Assembly (NCBI RefSeq): GCF_026745355.1
Contig: NC_079209.1
Location: 18,026,109-18,090,108, forward strand
Direction: 5' to 3'
DNA: 64,000 bases
Source of the DNA: Beta vulgaris subsp. vulgaris
Lineage: Eukaryota; Streptophyta; Magnoliopsida; Caryophyllales; Amaranthaceae
The notes beneath the pieces are model-generated. The model did no database searches, was not told the origin of the DNA, and was given only the letters and a program-made list of their open reading frames with translations. Position 1 is the first letter of the stretch. Each line of letters starts with the position of its first letter. Shown here piece after piece: positions 33,636 through 44,322 of this stretch. The translations under genes and the position numbers were made by a program.

Positions 33636-33860
33636 TTATGGTTAGGAATCCTTATTCCTTCCATTAGTGAACTGATCCTTGTAGCTTTTTGGCTAACAAT
33701 AGTGATCGTGTTGATGACTCGATGTACATTAGTAACATTACATAATCTCTTGTTTAATATTTCCAGACGCCAGTTATCTTCTTTTATTTTATTTATGCAA
33801 AAAAGTTATCTACGACACGGAGAACACATGAAATTTACATCGAGGCGATTTACGAAGTAT
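33636..33860. other. Spacer between solo LTR and copia element
   Basis: Starts with the right TTATG duplication of the chromovirus insertion and continues as host flank to the next LTR. No gene is supportable. Confidence 0.6.
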
Positions 33861-34711
33861 TGGAGCTACTGGTTTATCACGACATCCACCAGCTTAGTCT
33901 CCCTTCCTCAACAAGCTTTATTCTGAGTTTGTTATGTTAGTTAGAGGTGGTTAGGAGTTCGTTAGATAATTTAATTTATTATTACCTTTAAATAATTCTT
34001 TTACATAGAGCTGTAATATAAATAAATACTTTGTATCTCTCTCTGTATTGTATTCATTTCTTACAACCAATCAATCAATTCAATCTCTTAGATTCTCTAA
34101 AACATATTTCTTTCTCTCTCTAAGCTTAACAAAGCTTATCATGGTATCAAAGTAGGAAATCGCATTTTTCTGACTCAATTTTTTCTCTGAAAAGTTTTCT
34201 GTGCAAATTGTTGTGAAAGGAAACAAGATCTCTAGTTAGTTTTCTCTGGAATCAATTGATTGAATACAAGTTTCTCATTATGTTTTCTCTGAATAATTCT
34301 CGACAAAATTCTTTCGCTCTTGGCCAACTGAGATAAGTTTTTCTTGCTTTTGCTCATATGATTTTAGCTTAAATGATTTTAGCTTAAATCTAAAATCATC
34401 TGAAAGTACATGTTTATCTGATTACAATAATTCATCTGTATTTGAATTCTTCATCCTTTTCTATTCTGATCTTTTCTGTTCTGCAATTGAATATTCTATT
34501 ATTTTTACATACAATTAATTTTGAAATTGTATGATTCTACATGTGCTAAAATGATATTCATCTAATTTTTCCTCAAAATTCTTTTGATAACTTCACAAAA
34601 CTTCTTCTCAAAATGCCTGAAACAACTTATTTAACTCTACCTCTTAACTAGGATCCTACTAGCATCTATTACATTCATCGTTATGATACAAACATAAATC
34701 AAATTGTTACT

Positions 34712-35032
34712 GTGAAATTCAATGGAACTGGATTCAATGATTGGAAACGATCAATTCTAATCATGTTGCCAACTAAGAATAAATCGAGGTTTATTGATGA
34801 TAAAACTGCTATTCCTGAACTAAAGTCTGATGAGTACAAGGCTTGGGAGCGTTGTAACAATCTTGTTTCGTCCTGGATTCATGCTAATTTTGATAACACC
34901 ATCAACGAAAGCATCATTTATTTCAATATTGCATTTGAAGTACGGAAGGATCTTGATGAGCACTTTGGCCTGTCATCAATGACTCAAGTATTTTCACTTA
35001 TGCAGAAGCTAGCAGATCTCACAAGGATATGA
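34712..35032 (+). pseudogene. Copia Gag fragment
   Basis: Contains VKFNGTGFNDWKRSILIML, YKAWERCNNLVSSWIHANFD and IAFEVRKDLDEHFGLSSM, the N-terminal half of plant copia gag. The frame ends in a stop after SLMQKLADLTRI. Traces of the next block (LYTTIKTLWDEM-like) continue to about 35130 in another frame. No zinc knuckle is recognisable. Confidence 0.75.
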
Positions 35033-35178
35033 GTGTATCTGAATTTTACACCACAATCAAGACACTATGGGATGAGATGCATGATGCTAATCCAATTTTA
35101 TATTGCACTTGCACTAAGTGTACTTGATTTGACACAAAGAATTCTCATTGGAATTCAGATTGATTCAGTTTATGATGA

Positions 35179-36060
35179 ATGAATGATGTTTTTGCAACTA
35201 TCAAAGGAAATATCCTAATGACTCATCCTTCACATATACAACACATTGGTTCAGTTGTGTTAAGTCCATACGTAACTCTTCACAATGTCTTACATGTACC
35301 TGACTATCAATTCAAGCTTATCTCCATTCACAAGGTGTGTAAAGATTTAAATTGTCATGTTTCTTTTACTCATGATGCATGTTCTGTTCAGGACCCTTCT
35401 CAAAAAGTTCAACTTATGCTTCTTGGTGAAATCGATGCTGGTTTATACGATGTCGATGAAGCTTGTTCACAAGTACCTTTTACTGCTCCAAAGTCCTGCT
35501 TTGCTGTTGTGAATGATGTCAAATTATGGTATCTCATATTTGGTCATTTACCATTTGATCGATTGAAGCTTATTTTCCTTAAGTCTATTGTAAAGCACTG
35601 CTCTCAAGGCATTATCTGTAATATTTGTCTTGCTGCTAGACAAACCAGAAAACCCTTTCCGATAAGTTCTAGCAACATATGTAAGCCTTTTGAGCTCTTG
35701 CACATTGATCTGTTGGGCCTTATAGAGTTAAAACACTCTTAGGATGTAATCAATTGCTCACTATAATTGATGATTACACCAGGTTTACATGAATTCACTT
35801 GTTGAAATACAAGACATATGTGGTTACTATATTTGATCATTTTCTTATCTATGTTCATACGCAATTTGATGCATATGTTTTGGGTATTAAATCAGATAAT
35901 GCTAAGAAACTTGTTGAAGGTCCTATTTTGCAACTTCTTTTCACTAAAGGCATTCATCACTAGACCAGTTGTGCCAACACACCACAACAGAACGGTGTGG
36001 TGGAACACAAACACAGGCATCTTCTAGAGACTGCAAGAGGTTTATTTTTGCACTAAAAGG
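35179..36060 (+). pseudogene. Copia protease end and integrase fragments
   Basis: The frame 35179-35742 has VTLHNVLHVPDYQFKLISI (end of the protease domain), KLWYLIFGHLPFDRLKL and CNICLAARQTRKPFPISSSN (integrase zinc-binding module, first His replaced), then PFELLHIDLLG with the first catalytic Asp. Beyond the stop at 35740 the core continues out of frame through a KSDNAKK-like Asp block and an NTPQQNGVVEHKH-like Glu block to about 36060. It is heavily decayed. Confidence 0.75.
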
Positions 36061-36846
36061 TTCTTGACTCTTTTTGGGGTGACAACATTATGAGTTCAAC
36101 CTATCTTATCAACAGAATGCTACTCTCCAGCCTCACAACATCTCACCTTTTGAGAAGCTTTACAATACTGCTCCTGTCCTAGGCCATCTTAGAACTTTTG
36201 GGTGTTTGTGTTACATATCCACACCCACGGTTCACATAACTAAATTTGCACCAAGAAGGCTAATGTCTTCATTGGTTACTCTGTGACTCAAAAAGGCTAC
36301 AACGTTTACAACCTAGCTAGTTACTCACAAGCATGTTGTTACTAAGGACCTCACATATCATGAAAGAGACTTCCCCTTTCATATCATTTCTTCACCTACT
36401 CTCCATGATCCTATCACATCCACCACCTTTGACTGTTATGATGATACATTCCCACTCCCTTGCTCCACACCAGCTTCTACTGACTCAGCCACTTCTAATC
36501 CATCTTCACCTTTATCTCCTCCTTTTGTTTCTACTTCTTCTCTTGACACCATTACATTATCATCTCCCTCACCTTTTCCCATTACTTCACCTGCACCTGA
36601 AATCCCTGATCCAAGATTAGTTTATATTAGTACTATCATTCCCACACCTCCTGCTCCTCTCAGACACATAATTTGTAAACCTCCTGCTTATCTTAACCAA
36701 TAATACTGCAATACATACCTTGACATCACATTGTTGTAATTTGGTAGCTTGTTCTTCCTTTCCTCCTTCTCATCAATCTTTTCTATCTTTATCTTCTACC
36801 ACTCTTAAAGAACCTTCTTGTTTCTGAAGCCTCTTCTAAACCTGAA

Positions 36847-37820
36847 TTGCTTGAGGTTATGAGCAAAGAAATCCAGGCACTTGAAGCTAATCACACTTGG
36901 GATCTTGTTGACGTTCCCTTGGGCAAGAAACCAATAGGGAATAAATGGGTCAACAAAATCAAATTGAAGGCTGATGGGTCTTTGGACAGATGTAAGGGCA
37001 GATTAGTGGCTAAGGGCTTTAATCAGAAGTATGGCATTGACTATGAGGAGACTTTTTCTCCTGTAGTCAAAATGCCCACTATCTAGTGCATCTTAGCTCT
37101 TGCTTCCTACAAGAAGTGGCGTGTTTATCAACTTGATGTCAACAATGCATTCTTGCATAGTGACCTCAAGAAAGAAGTTAATATGCAAGTTCCTCTTAGC
37201 TTTCCAAACCCTCTTAACAAAGTTTGCAAACTCAATAAGTCCTTGTATGGCCTTAAGCAAGCCTCAAGGTAATGATTTTCTAAATTAGTTGAAGCACTCA
37301 CTACATAAGGGTTCAAATAGTCTAAAAATGACTATAGTCTCTTCATTAAGAGAGTTAGTTCTCAAATCGCAACAGCTTATGCAGATGATATTGTTCTCAC
37401 GGGATCAGATATCACATCCATTACTTCCTTAAAACAACACTTATATGACATTTTCAGTATCAAGGATCTTGGATTCTGCACTACTTCTTGGGCATAGAGG
37501 TTGCCTACTTACCCGAGGGTGTTCTCCTTAGCCAGCAAAAGTTTACCAAGGAGTTATTGGCTGAGTGTGACATGGATTTAACAAGGAAAGCTCTCACTCC
37601 TCTTCCAATGAACATGCACTTCAAGCAGATAAGGGACTTATTGCCTAACCCTGAGTATTATAGATCCATTGTGGGGAAACTGAATTTTTTAACCCACACT
37701 AGGCGTGACCTATCCTTTGGTGTTCAAAGCCTCAATCAACACATTGATACTCCTAAAACCTCTCACCTACATGCTCTTACTCACACTCTCAGATTCCTTC
37801 AACATACTATTGGCTAAGGC
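36847..37820 (+). pseudogene. Copia reverse transcriptase, broken
   Basis: 36847-37086 shows [39 protein letters not shown] and [20 protein letters not shown]. After a stop the palm continues as [19 protein letters not shown] and [14 protein letters not shown] blocks. A catalytic AYADDIVLTG motif lies at about 37375-37405 (Ala in the second position). 37488-37817 gives the thumb with YLPEGVLLSQQKFTKELLAE and RDLSFGVQSLNQHIDTPKT. At least four stops or frame changes interrupt it. Confidence 0.8.
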
Positions 37821-38068
37821 ATTTTACTGCAAGGCAGTGATACCCTTACATTGCAAGCGCTTTTAGACTCTTCTTGGGCCTCATGTCCTGATTCAAGGAA
37901 GTCAGTTACTAGCTATTTACTTATGCTAGGCACATTTCCCATTTCTTGGCGTTCAAAGACACAAAGCACAGTTAGTAAATCATCTTCATAAGTTGAGTAT
38001 AGGACCATGGCTTCTGCTGCATCTGAAGTATTGAGGAGTTAGGTGTTGATTAGCTCCAACCTGTCACA

Positions 38069-38327
38069 TTGTATTGTGACAATCAAAGTGCTCTTCATAT
38101 AGCATGCAATCCTATGTTCCATGAACATACCAAACAAATAAAGATTGATTGCCATTTCACTAGGGAAAAGGTGCTTGAAGGCCTCCTCCAAATGTCCAAT
38201 CTTCCTACACAGTCTCAATTGGCAGATATCCTTACAAAATCTATGCCCTCACCTCAATTCAACAAGCTGTTATCCAAGTTGGGTTTGTTTGTTCCTTCTC
38301 AAACACCTCCCAACTTGAGGGGGGTAT
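38069..38327 (+). pseudogene. Copia RNase H C-terminal fragment
   Basis: Reads MYCDNQSALHIACNPMFHEH, TKQIKIDCHFTREKVLEGLL and LADILTKSMPSPQFNKLLSK, the diagnostic end of copia RNase H, directly before the polypurine tract. Upstream RNase H sequence (about 37850-38060) is present but contains stops. Confidence 0.8.
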
Positions 38328-38678
38328 TCGAGCTACTGGTTTATCACCACATCCACCAGCTTAGTCTCACTTCTTCAACAAGCTTTTTTCTGAGTTTGTT
38401 ATGTTAGTCAGAGATTGTTATGAGTTGGTTAGATAATTTATTACTACCTTTAATTAATTCTTTTACATAAAGCTGTAATATAAATAGATACTTTTTATCT
38501 CTTTGTATTGTATTCATTTCTTACAATTAATCAATAAGTTCAGTCTCTTAGATTTTCGCAAAGATATTTCTCTCTCTCTAAGCTTAGCAAAGCTTATCAC
38601 AAAGGTATAAAACAAACCTATTCAGACAATAGAATGCAAGCTAAAAGAAACAGGTTACCAGGAACAAAGGCAGATCTA

Positions 38679-39021
38679 GGCTCCGTTTGGTAGGGCGTAA
38701 AACGTTTTCCCGGAAAACTGTTTTCCTCTATTTTTAGTTTTACATTGTTTGGTTGGAAAAAGAGTGTAAAACCATTTTCCCTTGGGGTAAAATTACTCTC
38801 CCAATGATGGAAAACCATTTTCCTTTAAAAAATGACGGGAAAACTATTTTCCTTACCTCTCTTGTACACTCCTCTCACTACCTCCTTATTTTCCCTTTCA
38901 TTTTTCTTATATCGAACCAAACAACGGAAAACTAATTTTGGAATTGTGTTTTTCATTGTAAGTTGTTTTCCATGAAAATTATTTTACACTGAAAATATTT
39001 TACGCCCTAACAAACGGAGCC
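38679..39021. mobile_element. MITE with 19-20 bp terminal inverted repeats (343 bp)
   Basis: The ends GGCTCCGTTTGGTAGGGCG and, inverted, GGCTCCGTTTGTTAGGGCG are nearly identical. CTA occurs on both sides (38676-38678 and 39022-39024), consistent with a 3-bp duplication as in PIF/Harbinger-type MITEs. The interior is built of GGAAAAC / GTTTTCC motifs that make it a near-perfect foldback. No coding. Confidence 0.75.
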
Positions 39022-39371
39022 CTAATTAGTACCAAAAAGAAACAAAGGTCTTCAAACAAAAATCATTCGAACAGAGAAAGATAATTATTCGAAGTCCTTA
39101 AAAAAAGAGAAAAGCGTAAAGTTAAAGATTAAAAACAACAATGGCCGAATATCCAAAAGCAGATTCAAACAACCAGATGGTGGGAAGGAAACAAAAGTAA
39201 TTTCATTTCTGGTTGAAATTCATAACATCAATTTGCTCTTAGTTTTTGACATTGCTAATTGAACGAAATATGTTCAATGAAATTAAGTAGAATAAAATAT
39301 AACAAACAATGCAATTCAACTAAAATAACCTATAAGCTATAAATCCAAATAATAAAAAACAAACTCAGAAA
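39022..39371. other. 3' flank of the phosphatase gene
   Basis: AT-rich, downstream of the phosphatase stop on its strand. It probably contains its 3' UTR and polyadenylation region. No other feature is seen. Confidence 0.5.
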
Positions 39372-40250
39372 TCAAGAATCCAATAAATTTTGTTGAAAAC
39401 TCTCTTTAGTAAATTCTTTAACAGCATCCCTGATATCTGTAACACCTTCCCAACCTTGAAAGAACTGAATCAACTTGCTAAGCTCATTATCCTGTGAATC
39501 GTCAATAAAAGGCTTAATTTGGATAGCGTTTTCGGGCTGAAAAGAAAACGAATTCGGGTTATCATCAATAAGCACAATCTTCCATAAATCTCTTCCCATG
39601 TGAGCCAAATCCTTAACATATTTCCCGTCCAATTCCCTGCAAGAATCCCTGTAAAGCCGATGATTAATCACCTTATTCTTATCCAATATATCGAGCACGA
39701 GCGAGGCATACTCCCTTAAACCGGCGGTAAACACAACAATCTCGAACTTGCTAGATAAAAACTCTAGAAATTGATCAACTCCGGGTCTTTTTAAGACATA
39801 AAAATTCATGGTATCTCCATCAATTGTGGGGCGAACGACGAAATCAAAGTTTTTAGCAGGTGGGTCTGCGCTAGAATGGATCAAAGTCTCGTCTAAGTCG
39901 AGAAATATGGTAAATTTATCAGGGTTTTCTAAAGGAGGAAGACCAAAAAACAGGGGTTTAGCGATTTTGGGTTCAGGGGAAATGTGAGGGAAGAGAAAAT
40001 CAGTGGATTCAAAACCGGTTTTTTTGAGCTTTTTGAACCCTTGTTTCTTGGGGCTGCGTTTAGGGGTGGTGATTTTGACGAGTTTGGAGAAGATTTTAAC
40101 GAGGCGGCGACGGCAGCTGAAGAAAGACTCGTTGATTGTGGCGATTACTACCGATGGGGAGGATTTCACCGGGGTTTTCTTACGGCGAGCATTTCTCCGG
40201 CAATCTTTGATCGTTTTTGTTGGGGTTCTTTTGGTAATTTTTGACACCAT
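39372..40250 (-). CDS. CTD small phosphatase-like HAD-family protein
   Basis: Intronless gene encoding 292 residues. The C-terminal two thirds is an FCP1/SCP-type phosphatase domain. The nucleophile motif is FLDLDETLIHS (D118 nucleophile, D120 acid-base, T122). The second HAD motif region is EIVVFTAGLREYA (170-182), preceded by KRPGVDQFLEFL. The Mg-binding VLIDDNP lies at 226-232, followed by NAIQIKPF and a Trp-Glu-Gly stretch. All catalytic residues are present, so an active Ser/Thr phosphatase is expected; substrates in related proteins include the RNA polymerase II tail, but the target here is unknown. Residues 1-75 are very basic (runs of Lys/Arg), which suggests nuclear localisation. The start is the first ATG in frame, followed at once by basic residues. 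The 5' UTR (about 40251-40330) is CT/GA-rich. The gene stands alone between transposons, in a single complete frame. Confidence 0.92.
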   Translation of the reverse strand: MVSKITKRTPTKTIKDCRRNARRKKTPVKSSPSVVIATINESFFSCRRRLVKIFSKLVKITTPKRSPKKQGFKKLKKTGFESTDFLFPHISPEPKIAKPLFFGLPPLENPDKFTIFLDLDETLIHSSADPPAKNFDFVVRPTIDGDTMNFYVLKRPGVDQFLEFLSSKFEIVVFTAGLREYASLVLDILDKNKVINHRLYRDSCRELDGKYVKDLAHMGRDLWKIVLIDDNPNSFSFQPENAIQIKPFIDDSQDNELSKLIQFFQGWEGVTDIRDAVKEFTKESFQQNLLDS

Positions 40251-40639
40251 TGTTGAGTTTAGAGAGAGAGAAAAGAGGGGGGGTTTAGAGAGAGGAAGTT
40301 GAAGGTGGTGAGTAGAAGAAAAGAGGGAGACAGAAAAGGAACAGGGTGTAATAACGGATAGAGAGAGGATTTGAAAATTTTGAGATTTGAAATGTGGTGG
40401 AGGGGGAGTTTGGTTTGGAGAGTAACGGTCAAAAAGATAATGGTTTGGGAGTATGGTTTTGGTTATGAGTTGTAACTTGTAACGAACCTGGATTTATGTG
40501 TCAAAACTCAAATGTTATGTTTTATGTATTGGCTGGGTTTTGCAGGTTTGGAGAATGATGATTCAATTACGGAACTTTACAAGCTTTGCTCGCCTCGATT
40601 TAGGGGATAGCTTAAGCGAGCACCGAGCTATTTTCCATT

Positions 40640-40915
40640 TTTAAAAAGATACATAAAATATAAAATGAGCAAAAAATTTCTTAATATGAGTAAAAAGTTT
40701 TTAAAATGAGTAAAAATATAAAATGAACCAAAAATATAAAATGAACCAAAAACATAAAATAAGCAAAAATTTGTAGAATGAGCAAAAGTTTCTTAAATGA
40801 GCGAAACAAAATGAGCAAAAAAAATAAAAAATGAACATAAGTTTGTAGAATGAGCAAAAACATAAAATGAACAAAAATCTGCGAAATGAGCAAAAAGGCC
40901 GGTTTTTAGTTTTCA
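40640..40915. repeat. Irregular tandem repeat of AAAATGAGCAAAAA motifs
   Basis: Ten or more variants of AAAATGAGCAAAAA / AAATGAACCAAAAA with TTTGTAGAATGAGC insertions. Units vary from about 14 to 28 bp. The unit is too irregular for a fixed period, and a 70-residue frame across it is an artefact of the repeat. Confidence 0.7.
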
Positions 40916-40938
40916 GCTTAACGTTAGTTTTCAGTAGA

Positions 40939-41530
40939 TCATATATATCTCTATTCTATATGGGAAGACGGGTATGACACCAAAATATTAGAAATCTCAT
41001 TTTACCCTCATCTCTATTCTATATGGGAAGAGGGGTAGGACACCAAAATATTAGAAATCTCATTTTACCCTCATAACATCCCTATTCTAACTACTTACTT
41101 TATTGAAAAAATAAAAAATAAAACTACCTAATTAATTTAAAAAATAAAAAAATATTACAAAAAGAAAACCATCAACAATTCAAATATTCCAAATTTATTA
41201 GAAATAATTAATAATTAATTTAATTTTCTTCATCTCCTAAAAGAAATTAATTTTCTACGTAGCTTCGCACGCATCGCGTGCATATAAAAACTAGTATATA
41301 TATAAGGCAACACATGGGGGGACACCAAAAAATAGAAAAAGAAAAAAAAGAAAAAAAAGGATAACTAACTGTTTCATTTGAATGAAAAAAAAGGAAAAGT
41401 AGGACATTTAAACTGAACATCAATTTTTTGAGAAAACAAAATGAAAGACAGTTTTCTACCCAATTTATTTTATTTTCTACTTCATTTATTATCACACGTT
41501 ATCGCACGCATTGCGTGCATGTAAGACTAG
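40939..41530 (+). mobile_element. Non-autonomous Helitron split by a second Helitron
   Basis: The 5' end TCATATATA (40939-40947) follows an A, and the 3' end CTAG (41527-41530) precedes a T. The 3' hairpin GCACGCA-T-TGCGTGC (about 41504-41518) lies about 9 bases before CTAG. The left end is separated from the body (TATATATAAGGCAACACATGG, 41295 on) by another Helitron inserted between A and T at 40947/41295. Taken together the parts give one continuous element. Confidence 0.65.
40948..41294 (+). mobile_element. Nested Helitron with duplicated 5' terminus
   Basis: Ends in CTAG (41291-41294) with hairpin GCACGCA-T-CGCGTGC about 11 bases before it, and T after. The 5' end TCTCTATTCTATATGGGAAG occurs twice in tandem (40948-41010 and 41011-41073, 63 bp each, a few differences). 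Each copy is preceded by A, so either could be the true border. Confidence 0.75.
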
Positions 41531-41607
<77 letters not shown>

Positions 41608-41828
41608 TATATATATATGTATATATATTATATGTATCTATATATATATATTATATGTATTATATATATATATGTATATATATAATATATATGTATAATA
41701 TATATTATATAATATTATATTATATATATATATATATATATAGGGTCGGAATTCAATAAGAATGGGTCCTTATATAAGAACACTAGCCGTATATACATAC
41801 ATACATATATATATATTAATATAATATA

Positions 41829-41884
<56 letters not shown>

Positions 41885-41953
41885 CTATATATATATATGT
41901 ATGTATCTATATATATATATGTATGTTATATTATATATATATATATATGTATG

Positions 41954-41991
<38 letters not shown>

Positions 41992-42036
41992 CTATATATA
42001 CATAATATATTATTATATATATATATATATTATGTA

Positions 42037-42078
<42 letters not shown>

Positions 42079-42118
42079 AATTATATATATATTATATATA
42101 TATATATATATGTATGTA

Positions 42119-42160
<42 letters not shown>
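41531..42160. repeat. Large (TA)n / TATG-rich microsatellite block
   Basis: About 600 bp of almost uninterrupted TA and TATGTA repeats. It is broken once by a unique-sequence island (41742-41791, GGGTCGGAATTCAATAAGAA onward) that recurs at 42161-42210. The frames through this block are repeats of Tyr-Ile and are not genes. Confidence 0.9.
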
Positions 42161-42164
<4 letters not shown>

Positions 42165-42716
42165 CGGAATTCAATAAGAATGGGTCCTTATATAAGAACA
42201 CTAGCCGTATATGCACGTTATGTGTGCGTCGACAATCTTATGTACGAATAGGCATATATTTTTTTAATCTAAAATTATTTTGGTAGTGATTTAAAATATT
42301 GAGGTTTTTTTGTATATGTTATTATCTTTTGAATTAAAGGTGACCGATTTTTAACTGTTAGAAAAATTTGGTCGAGATTTAATAATTCTTTGTCAGCGGC
42401 TTTAGTATAGTTACTTAACGATTGTAAATGTTAATAAACCATATTGTTTGAACTTTGTAAATACGAAGTATTATGTTGTCAAGATATATCACTAACTTTT
42501 TTTTAATTGAAGATTCTAATTAATTTCGTAAATTGATTATGTCAATCAAGTCAAGTTATTAATGGTGATTGCATATTCCATTTTTGACTCATTTCATATG
42601 GCAAGTTGCATTGATTCTTGTTTTTAAATTTATCATAAAAAAAAGTTTTTTTAATTTATTAAAGGGTATTCTAGTCATTTTAACTGGGGACACCACACCT
42701 CTCCCATTGACTTATA

Positions 42717-43369
42717 CTAGTCTTATATGCACGCGATACGTGCATTGATTTCAAAACTTGTTATTTTATTATATATTTTTTTGCCAGATGCAACTCTTCA
42801 AAGTGACCAATTTGTTAAATGCAGCCCTTTAATTGCACTCTTTTCAAATTACAGCCTCAAATAAAAAAATAAAATAAAATAAAAGGGCTGCAATCAACAA
42901 CGTGAGCACTTTAAAGGGATGCATTTTGCAAAATTATTATATATATTCCATTCGTACTATAACTATGATTACACTTAAAATATCAAAAATTAATAATTAG
43001 ATAAATTTAGATATATTAATTTGTAAATTTAAAAAACTAATAAATGTTGTGAGTAATTTTTAATATTATCTTTTTGTGACTGAATTAAAGAGTACCAAAG
43101 GTAGTGAGTGTTTCAGACTTTTCAGGTGGACGTCATGTATACTATATCCTCTTATAAAAAAAAGTGAAAATATTTTGTCCATTTAATTTTTTGATTGAAA
43201 TATTTGACATTACCATTTTTAACTTATTTTGAATGACAAGTTCAAATAAGAAATGATTCTTAAATTATTTTCCTTTGTAATTTTATCATTCCATTAGATC
43301 ATTAAGGGTAATTTAGTACTTTCGAATGAAGACACCATCTTCCTCCCCCATTCCCTTATATAATTGAGA
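42717..43369 (-). mobile_element. Non-autonomous Helitron, minus strand, 653 bp
   Basis: On the minus strand it starts TCTCAATTATATAAGGGAATG after an A (43370). It ends CTAG (42720-42717) before a T, with hairpin GCACGTATCGCGTGC about ten bases before CTAG. The 5' end resembles that of the 40939 element (ATAAG...GGG...GACACC style). An older helitron-like start follows its 3' end on the same strand, suggesting nesting. Confidence 0.75.
42779..42933. mobile_element. Foldback MITE inside the minus-strand Helitron
   Basis: The left arm TTTGCCAGATGCAACTCTTC ... and right arm ... AAAGGGATGCATTTTGCAAA are inverted imperfect copies. A second inner pair, GCAGCCCTTT and AAAGGGCTGC, is also inverted. 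About 155 bp, no coding; AT-rich flanks hide any duplication. Confidence 0.55.
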
Positions 43370-44322
43370 TATATCTTATGTGAGAACATATTTATGTTTA
43401 GTTCATACATAACACCTTTTAGGACATATGCAATACTTTTTAGAACATACTTAATTTTTGGTTTTTAGAATGTATTCAACACTTCTTAGGACATATGCAA
43501 CAGTTTTTCAGAACAATAATTTATTGAACATAAATGCTATGATTTTTAGAACAGGAACAAGTATTTTTACGTAAGAACCTAATCAAAATATCAACATATA
43601 TTAATATATACATGGTTTTAAATTTCAAGCTTATGTCCTAAATTATTTTAAGTATGTTCTAACATTATTTTAAGTGTGTTCTAAGTTTTTTCAAGTATGT
43701 TCTAAATTGTTTTTAACATGTTCTAAATTATTTCAAGTATGTTATACATGATTACAAGTATATTCTAAATTAATTCCAATAAAATTTAGAACATGTTCAC
43801 CATTTTGTAGAGCATATACACTATATCTCATATCACATATAATAACTTTTAGAACATATGTAATACTACATATGTTGTGAGGCAAACTCATCTTATTTCA
43901 TCTCAACAAGCTTTAAATTGCTACTTAGCAATAACTAATCATCCTCATCTACCATATCAAATGATGAAAATCATGTATCATCAACACAAGTATAAAAATT
44001 ATTTTAGAACACGAATTTTCAAAGATTTGAACATGAAATAATAAAATTTAGAACATGAAATACAAATTTTAGAACATGAAATCCAACCTAAATAAAATCG
44101 AACTTCAAAAATTTTGATAAAGAATTCGTCAAACTTGGTAAGAACCTCTCTTGAATTCATGTCACTTTGTTGATTTACATATGAAGAACTTTGTTGAATT
44201 TTATACTTAGTTTAATTTCATAAATTCCTTGACTTTGATTATAATTATTATGTTCTTTATTATCATGAGTTAATAGCCCATTTCCGGAGCTTAGTGAGGA
44301 AGCCATGTTTATACCTCTTTGA
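43370..44322. other. Non-coding, with repeated TTCTAAATTATTTCAAGTATG phrases
   Basis: Many imperfect copies of TAGAACATATG(T/C)AATAC and TTCTAAATT.TTTCAAG.. occur on either strand (about 43400-43860). They look like a degenerate dispersed repeat. No gene is supported. CTCTTTGA at 44315-44322 is the left target-site copy of the next element. Confidence 0.5.

Larger units (their letters stand above)
33861..38599 (+). mobile_element. Decayed Ty1/copia retrotransposon, plus strand
   Basis: LTRs 33861-34141 (281 bp) and 38328-38599 (272 bp) share GAGCTACTGGTTTATCAC near the start and AGCTTATCA at the end. TGGTATCAAAGTAGG (primer site, from 34142) follows the first, and CTTGAGGGGGGTAT (polypurine tract) precedes the second. 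The interior has gag, protease/integrase, RT and RNase H in copia order, all broken by many stops. No matching target duplication (AGTAT left, CAAAG right), so the copy is old or recombinant. Confidence 0.9.

Noticed and set aside
36333..36620. 95-residue Leu/His-rich frame
   Set aside because: It overlaps the Ser/Pro-rich linker of the decayed copia pol region in a different frame.
40640..40915. CRISPR-like appearance of repeated AAAATGAGC units
   Set aside because: Spacing is irregular, there are no unique spacers of constant size and the context is a plant chromosome.
41428..42286. Frames rich in Tyr-Ile across the AT block
   Set aside because: They are translations of (TA)n and TATG microsatellite DNA, not proteins.
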